Below, in pieces: positions 56,989-64,000 of a DNA stretch of 64,000 nucleotides. Each line of letters starts with the position of its first letter. The first letter of the stretch is position 1. The stretch is from Bactericera cockerelli (taxonomy: Eukaryota > Arthropoda > Insecta > Hemiptera > Triozidae). The notes beneath the pieces are model-generated. The model was not told the DNA's origin, ran no database searches, and saw only the letters and a list, made by a program, of their open reading frames with translations. Location of the stretch: positions 15,142,346 through 15,206,345 of the forward strand of contig CM044966.1 in assembly GCA_024516035.1 (NCBI GenBank), written 5' to 3'. Both the position numbers and the translations under genes were made by a program.

Positions 56989-57281
56989 CGCGCTAAGTAC
57001 CAATATTTTTATGACACTTGACCACTATCACGAACCACTTAACTTGCGTATGTGAGGCATGGTTGGAGATTTCTAAACAGTTTAAAGTTGAAAACTTATT
57101 CTACACTCTAATAAATTAAAGGACCAACGAAATCTTATTTAATTTCAATATGAATCATTTTAAAACGAGACAAACTCACGAGATTCACAAGAAATCTCTT
57201 CTTTTTCCTATAAATAGAAGTAAACACTTTCAAGATGGATGTTAACACTAATCTTATCAGTAACTGAGATGAATCTGTGCT

Positions 57282-57353
57282 ATCAACCAATCAGAACGCT
57301 AGAAGAAGTACTTGCTTACAAGATTTTCGCTATCTGAGTTCTGATTGGTTGAT
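57282..57353. promoter_or_regulatory. Inverted pair of CCAAT-type boxes upstream of exon 1
   Basis: ATCAACCAATCAGAAC at 57282-57297 and its exact complement at 57338-57353, separated by 40 bp. Each contains a CCAAT box (AACCAATCA, an NF-Y type core). They lie about 300 bp upstream of the start codon. A TATTTATAG string lies nearer, around 57208-57217. A promoter role is inferred; the arms could also be a small palindromic insertion. Confidence 0.4.
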
Positions 57354-57892
57354 AAGAAAAAGTGTGTGAAGATAACCATATATTTGTTAGTGATATGTTT
57401 TTCGAATGGGTAGTAGTACAAGGAGGTTGTGGATTAGTGGAAAATATGGAGGTTGAGAATAATAGTATACCACATTTTCTAAGGAAATGTAAATTAAATA
57501 AAATTGAACTTACGTTTCTTAGTTTCTTTTTTTACAGATATTGTATAATCGGAAAAACAAGGTGTTAGTGTTTCCGTTCGGTGCACAGGATCATCCAGAG
57601 GCGATCCCTAATCATTCCCGAAGGCGATTTGTTTTGGCCTATGGCCAAGTGTTAAGGTACGCCGTTATACCGGGGGTCGTGAAAATGAGGTAGTCGACAC
57701 AGGGGTTTACCGGTTTACGGTGGCTTAAATTAAATAAAAGTTCGTTGCGCTTTATTGGTTTTTTTTTTTTTTTTTTTTTTTTTATTTTTTTTGCATTGGC
57801 ATTGGGGCAAAAATAACCCCATACAGCCACTTTATTTATTTTTAATTACAAATTAAATATTAAATTACAGAATAGAGATTACATTTACAGAT

Positions 57893-58984
57893 TTATTTTA
57901 GGTGGATATTTTGTTTTTTTGCAAGATATTTGTAAACAGAATTATAGCAGGAAGGATTTCGGATAATACTGACGTAATTAAAGGGCTGGTCCAAGATATA
58001 ACTTAGTCTTTGAAATAGTTCATTCCTGGAGTCCTGGTATTTTATGCAGCACATTAATATATGTTCGAAGTCTTCTTTTACAAGGCATTGTTCACATAGG
58101 TTATTTGGAGACAATTGTATTTTATTAAGATAAGCTTTACAGATGGCATGGTTTGACCTCAATCTGTTGAAGGCAACGATGTATTTCCGGTTTGCTATAC
58201 CTTTATAAAACCATGTTTTACTGTCGCTTACACAGAAGATGTTTTTATAGAATAATCCTTTGTTGTTATCTTTATTACATATTTTTGCTCTCCATTTTTC
58301 TTCATGATATTTATCTGTGACAGGCTTCAGGTCAGATTGCGGCATAGGGAAAGAAAGAGGGGGCTCTAGATTTCTGGCTGCCTGTTTGGCCAGAAGGTCC
58401 ACAGCCTCGTTACCCGAGATGCCCACGTGACCACGGACCCAGACGAATATGACCTTGATGTTATTTTTTGACAAGTGGGATATCTCCTGAAGGATTTCCA
58501 AGATAATGTGATCAACGTTTTTATTTGATTTACTTGTGTTATATAATTTTTCCAAACAGCTTTTACTATCCGAAACAATAATGATTTCTTGTCTCCCTAT
58601 TGTCTGTATGTATTTAAGTGCTTGTAGAATAGCAAAAGCTTCGGCCGAGAATATGCTGGCGAATTTATGAAGTTTATATTGACCTTGATTTTTATTTTGG
58701 TGGTCTAAAAACGCTGATCCTACCGAGTTGCTGGTCTTAGAGCCATCCGTAAAGATTAGGTACGGGTCGGGCCATCTTTCTTTTATTTCCCCAAGAAACC
58801 AGCTTTCCTTTTGATGATCAGGGGCGGATTCATAACCTTCGGGGTTATATTTTTGTATTTGAGTTTGTGTCACCTCATAATTAAATAAATAGATGGGAGG
58901 TTTTTCGCTAGAGAATATTTTCGAGTTATATTTGTTCAGATGGCAATAGCTTTCTACCAGAGGTGGGCTTTTTCTATCCTTCAA
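57893..58984 (-). pseudogene. LINE RNase H and C-terminal Cys motif
   Basis: The RNase H residues are all visible: IFTDGSKT (D), FSAEAFAILQ (E), IVSDSKSC (D), GNEAVDLLAK (D). A Cys-His knuckle-like CEQCLVKEDFEHILMCC follows. This is the longest intact part of the element. Confidence 0.9.
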
Positions 58985-59434
58985 TTTTTTTGATGTAAGG
59001 TGAGTTATTGTTAAGTCATTTAGTTTCCTAAGTGTTTTTATTCTGTATGGACATTGATTTAATCACAAAGCGGTCTATGAGTTGTAGAGCTCTATCTGTT
59101 ACAGATTTCTCCCTCGCTTCTTGTAGCATTACATCAATAGGCGTGCTATTCAGATAGCCCATCGCTATTCTAATAGCTTTTGATTGAACAATATGGACCT
59201 TATTAAGATTGGTTATAGCTGAGTTCACGTAGAAAATTGATCCAAAGTCCAATGTGGATCTGATAGTTCCACGATAGAATGTGAGAGCAGTATGGGGGTC
59301 CATTCCCCAATGTTTATTACAGACAGACTTCATAATATTAATATATTTGTTAGCTTTCGTTGCTATGTGTTCTATGTGTTTTGTCCAGCTTAGCTTTTGT
59401 TCGATTATTAATCCCAGGAAGCGAACGTGTTTAT

Positions 59435-60412
59435 TTAACGGAATTTCATATTCATTAACCTGATCTTTGGAGATATATTGTGACGCCTTTTTCGTGTAAA
59501 AAAAACGGCTTCACTTTTAGCGTACGATATTTTTAGACCATTGCGGGACATATATTTTTCCACTGCTAAAATACCACTTTTAATTTGAGTTTCGCAAATT
59601 TCTGGGGTCTTATCGGTGAAGTATATACAAAAATCGTCTACGAATTGAACGATTTTTATTTCTTTAGGAATTGACGATTCAAGATCCATTGTATATAATG
59701 AGTAGAGGGGACAGCTCAATATATCACCTTGTCCCAAGCCTAGACAAGCTGTCCTAGGACCAACAAGCTTATTATTAATTCTTAAAAATAAGTTCCTTTG
59801 ACTAATAATTGAGTAGATTATTCGCAAGATTCTGTATGGAGTTTTTATACGCTGAAGTTTTTGCATAAGTATAGGTATTTGAATTCCGTTGTACGCGCCC
59901 TCTACATCGTAAAATATCGCTAGGGTTGACATTTGGTCTGCAAAACCTTGCTCTATGTCTAAAACGAGGGATGCTTGGGCTTCAGTGACTGACTTGGTTT
60001 TTCGAAAGCCGTGTTGTGAAGCGGGCAGGAGATCGTTTTTCTCTAACCACCAGTCCAGTCTATTCTTAATCATTCTTTCAAATGTTTTTAAAAGGCAAGA
60101 TGCTAAGGCTATTGGGCGGTAAGATTTATAATTATTTATGGGTTTACCTGGTTTTAAAAAAGGAACGACAATTACACATCTCCAGTCCTCTGGTATAATT
60201 CCTAACTCCCAAATGTTGTTTAAAATGTCTAACAGATGCTGTTTTGCTACTACTGGGAGATTTTGAAGCATGGGGTAATGAATGTTATCCATGCCTGGAG
60301 CCGTGTTTGAATTAGATTTCAAAGATTTGTTTAGCTCATGGATTGTAAATTTTTTGTTCATTTCATCATTAAGGACCACATTTGGTTCGCGAGGGATTGG
60401 GTTTTTTTCCAT
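59435..60412 (-). pseudogene. LINE reverse transcriptase domain
   Basis: It contains NTAPGMDNIHYPML, SYRPIALASCLLKTFERMI, QHGFRKTKS, FYDVEGAYN, GLGQGDILSCPLY and the catalytic FVDDF (59630-59644; FVDD where YADD is usual). The conserved RT blocks are all present in order, but the frame breaks in an A/T run near 59500, after which the thumb continues in another frame (59028-59333). Confidence 0.9.
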
Positions 60413-61109
60413 AACGTAGGGAGGGCATAAGGAGTTTAGCAGATCATCAGACCACTCTCCCTCTTGGATAGGAATCGAAGGGGCGGTTTTTTTTTTTTTT
60501 AAACGTTTAATCGACTGCCAGACATCTCGTATTTTTACGTGTCTATTTAGTGAGCTACAAAAGGATTGCCATGCTTTTTGTTTACTTTTTTACATTCTTT
60601 TTTAAAAGTTGCATCACTTTTTGAATATTCAAGAAAATCTCCGACTGAGAGTGTTTCTTTGTATTGATTTAATTTTTGCTGTCTGGCTTTCAGCAGCTTT
60701 TGGCACTCGGTGTTCCACCAGGGTCTACGGAACTTTGAATTCTCATTGAAGTGTGATACTTTAGGAATTGATTTCTCGCTAGCCAATTCTAGGTTTTTTA
60801 TGAAATTTTCGTACGAGATTTTTTCTTCTTCCTTTTCAGAAAGTATTAATTTTCCTGTCAGGTTTTTTCATTTCATTCTCAAAAATTTCCCAGTTAGCTT
60901 GCTTTATTTTCCATTTTCTGATTTGTTTCTTTAAAACTGATTTAATCGAGATATTATCAGAGGAGATTAGAATGGGAAAGTGATCTGAACCCATAGGATC
61001 ATCCAAAACTTTCCACTCCAGGATTACGCTCAGGTCGCTAGTAACTAAACTTATATCTACAGCGCTTACATTTGTTTGAGCTATACTTCTCATGCGTGTG
61101 GGTTCTCCA

Positions 61110-61618
61110 GTATTCAGAAGAAAAAGGTTCGAGTCATCCGCGGCATCCAGGAGAGCGCGGCCTTTGGCATCCGTCAGACCACAGCCCCAAGCTTGATGAT
61201 GGCAGTTGGCATCCCCCCGAATATGCTGGACCGGGAAAGCTGTCGAAGAATCGTCTCCATTCCTGTAAAGTGATGTTATTTGTGATGGGGTTATAAAAGG
61301 AAACAATATTTAAAGGTTTTTCATTAAAGGTAATTGATACTGCAGAGCATTGTAAGTTTGAGATTTTATAATAAGTGATTTTATCGTCATAAAAAATATT
61401 TGTTTTTAAAAAAATGGCTACACCTGTCTTTCCATCAGTCCTATCATCCCTAATTATATTATAACCGGGAAAATTAACAAAAACTCCCGGTTTAAACCAA
61501 GTTTCAGAAATAAGTGCTATATGCACATTTTGATCGAATAAAATTTTTTCGAGGGTAGTTTTGTTTGCTACAGCGGATCTAGCGTTCCACTGTAGAATAT
61601 TAAGCTTTATTGGTTTAA
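61110..61618 (-). pseudogene. LINE endonuclease domain, frameshifted
   Basis: The frame contains ILQWNARSAV, HIALISETWF and YNIIRDDRTDGKTGVAIFL, the N-terminal strands of an AP-like endonuclease. A second frame continues with GDANCHHQAWGC and later GSDHFPILIS (the catalytic SDH). A frameshift near 61200 separates the two halves. Confidence 0.85.
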
Positions 61619-61811
61619 CTTAATACATTATTCTTACAAACTAACACAAAACCCCGTGGCCTATCTCCTACCTCGACTGCCCGAAAACACTGACTGACTT
61701 CGCTCTCAGCAAACAGTTTCGAGCGTTAAACCCGATCCTAGCCAAACGTTACACCCGATCCTAGCAATTTCGGCTTTTCCCAATACTACTTGCAGTCGGC
61801 ATTGTTTAACC

Positions 61812-62095
61812 TGGTGAGGTTGGTTGGTTGTGGCACACATGTTTTAGGGCTAGATGACCTTCCTAACGCCTACGATTCTATTTGATAGGACGTGGGTTTT
61901 ACGCTTCTCTCGCTGGGGATCATTACCAGCTACCCATATTAAACTAACCCAGCCTGGGTAGGGCTGGAAATGAGAGCCTCACGTGTTCTGAGGGACTAGA
62001 ATTTTTCCGTTAGAAAAGTCTGCTCCGACCGGGAATCGTACTCAGGATCTCTAGACTACGGGCAGTAGTCAAAAACCGTTACGCCACAAAGTCTG
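61812..62095 (-). mobile_element. SINE family B copy
   Basis: Nearly complete minus-strand copy, beginning at GTTGGTTGGTTGTGGCACA and ending at the tRNA-like head. It abuts the 5' side of the LINE. Confidence 0.85.
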
Positions 62096-62565
62096 TAGGT
62101 ATACACATAATAATAATATTATTAGGTTACAGTATAAATACAGGTGTGACAATAAATGTGACATGACATGTGTATGTTTATGTACATTGTACATCATTAT
62201 TTGTTGGGCTCGTTTGCTGAATTGCTCAACGAGAAAAAAACGTGCATTTAAAAATGCTCAATGCACTCTCATCGCGATATAATTGTAGTCGTCGAGAGAT
62301 CACGCGCTGACCTTTTTGATAAATGCTCAAACAAAGCTCTCTTTCGAGTCTCTCCTCTCTCTCTATCTCGAGTCTGGTCCTTTTTGGAGCACCATGTGGT
62401 GAAACTGTTTTATTTTTTAGCCCAGTGGCCAGCCTAGGTTATAAATAATGGAGAAAATTTTCAAATTTACCGAAAGACCGAACATAAATAATTTATGTTT
62501 TATTTAAATTAAACTAGAAGTACCTATGACGAAATTGGAGACTTCCCATCAATAATAATAATAAT

Positions 62566-62872
62566 GCTTTTTCTTTGTGTTATTATGTCACAATTTTAGT
62601 GGGTAGCGCAGAATCATAGGACTTTACCACTTTAATTTACAATATCTTATATTTTATTTTTTTGCCTAAGATTCTGCCACTGGTCGCTGCTTCACATCAA
62701 AGCAGCTACTCATTTTTCCTCACGAGGTATGAGTGGACCCCGAACATCCAAGTACAGAGCAGAAAAAATCCTCCCCCGCTGGGAATCGAACCTAGGTCAC
62801 CATGTGTGCAATGCCTAGCGCGCTAACTCGATCTGCCACAGTGACTACAACTCGCTCTGCCACAGTGACTAC
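62566..62872 (-). mobile_element. SINE family C copy
   Basis: Full-length minus-strand copy followed by a short duplication of the head end (CTGCCACAGTGACTAC occurs twice). Confidence 0.87.
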
Positions 62873-64000
62873 TGAGACTTCCCATCAAGTTGACATTTTC
62901 ATGTCTTTGCTCTGGCACATAACCAAAATTATGTGACGAAATTATGTAACGATATTATGTAACGATATTATGTAACGATATTATGTAACGATATTATGTA
63001 ACGATATTATGTAACGAAATATCGAATTGTAAAGGGAGAGAAGTCTTCTAATATCGGATATCGATATTATGGTTTCGATATTATCGATATACTAATATCG
63101 ATATTTTCGTTTCGATATTGCAACCCTAAGAGAAGAGAGAAGGTATGTGTCATGCGCACAATACGAAATTTGGTCAGTTGGGTTTTGGACCTTGAATAGT
63201 AAAGATGAAAATGTCGAAATGGTTGCAGACTCGTATGCAAGCGTTTTTTTAAACAAAAATTTAACATCGCTTTCAACTGCATGGTCATATTTTCACTTCG
63301 TGCTTCACTATTTCAAATTCTTACTAACCACTGTCACGGAAAGGTCCTTGAGATTATACAAAATAAAGCGCAAAAATTTGAAATTACAATTTACAATAAT
63401 CTTTTGAAGAAAAAAGTGATAAAAAATTCATATCACTGAGTTTTAAATAAATTTATTGCTTAAATTTGTTGCTTCATCAATAAAAGCCATCAGTTCTTAG
63501 CTTTTAAATAATATTTGTTGTTTGTAGTTGTCTTTAGTACCATAGTTGAATAATTATCTTTTTCGTCTGAATAGGTACATTAAAATGAAAAGGAGCTATT
63601 CTTGAAGTTATGGCACCAATGGGTGTTTGGGGATATGGGTTTCACCCATCAAAATGCAAGCATGTTAAAGGCTTGTCCTGGTGCACTGTTTCAAGACTTT
63701 GAGAAGATCAAGAAGATTGAGTAGTGCCAATTCTCTTTTCATTTGACAGGTAAATATAGCACAAAAGATAATCCTTGTAAGACTTGCTTGTATTACAGTG
63801 TGTACAATGACGCTTTCAGCTGATAAACTTTGATCAATATTAGGCCATAGTGTGTAGAAATAAGAAGTGTGGAAACCACCCCCTGCCGGCCTGCATTGTG
63901 GCCACTAGTATTGCAAAAGAGTCTCCCCTCCTCTTCCCTCATCAAATTTCTTCCCCTGTATCAAATGTAAACACAATCATAAACAGTTCATATCGAGACA
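62873..64000. other. Right flank, no gene recognised
   Basis: 62880-63300 is a reversed copy of the dispersed segment at 9310-9610. From about 63300 to the end the sequence looks single-copy and AT-rich; I see no open frame longer than chance, no tRNA-like box and no splice pattern I trust. Confidence 0.5.
62930..63020 (+). repeat. 13-bp tandem repeat GATATTATGTAAC
   Basis: Six units, followed by TATCGATATT-type palindromes (63050-63120). The flanks repeat, in reverse, the segment at 9310-9610, so it is part of a larger dispersed element. Confidence 0.82.

Larger units (their letters stand above)
57759..61620 (-). mobile_element. Non-LTR retrotransposon with endonuclease, RT and RNase H, inactive
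   Basis: A poly-T run at 57759-57783 is the minus-strand poly-A tail. Reading upward are RNase H, reverse transcriptase and an AP-type endonuclease beginning ILQWNARSAV. RNase H after RT points to the I/LOA-like group. Several frameshifts split the ORF (near 58985, 59500, 60500, 60830 and 61200). No gag-like first ORF is seen; the 5' limit lies between 61620 and about 61800. Confidence 0.9.

Noticed and set aside
57362..57568. Plus-strand 68-codon frame next to the promoter region
   Set aside because: Its composition is not convincing, it has no motif, and no splice partner was seen. It could be tested as a divergent transcript but I do not call it.

Overview
The window looks like arthropod, probably insect, nuclear DNA: AT-rich introns with GT-AG splice sites, GC-rich exons, tRNA- and 5S-headed SINEs, a Tc1-type element, Helitrons and a non-LTR retrotransposon. 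I cannot fix the species; a hemipteran is only a guess.

One host gene dominates. Twenty-nine exons on the minus strand (56988 down to 1969) spell the N-terminal ~1,525 residues of a CSPG4/NG2-type transmembrane proteoglycan, the family of Drosophila kon-tiki (perdido). In order they encode a signal peptide, laminin G 1, laminin G 2, a Cys-rich EGF-like segment and about nine CSPG repeats. The remaining CSPG repeats, the membrane segment and the tail lie beyond the left edge. Splice phases agree except at exon 4/5, and exons 14 and 17 carry single-base length errors in C/G runs. Exon 1 is preceded (57282-57353) by a 16-bp inverted pair of CCAAT-type boxes.

The most striking structure is how the introns are built. 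At about 12 of the 29 exons, a piece of the exon with its own splice site has been copied into the neighbouring intron, often as a long tandem array (exons 7, 8, 10, 11, 13, 14, 19, 22, 24, 27, 28, 29). Beside exon 27 the unit is 87 bp and stays open in frame, so any of ten extra donors would splice to exon 28 in frame and add 29 residues per unit.

Mobile elements fill much of the rest: a Tc1-like element with TIRs, TA target duplication and a transposase carrying four in-frame stops (5279-6882); large fold-back elements (13890-15544 and 41263-43712); a TIR element with repeated GCGGACACTAC motifs (54770-56444); two non-autonomous Helitrons, one nested precisely in a SINE; a dead RNase H-bearing LINE (57759-61620) upstream of the gene; and at least six SINE families, two of which share a body but have different heads (tRNA and 5S rRNA). 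No intact tRNA or rRNA gene, CRISPR array or bacterial-type operon was seen.
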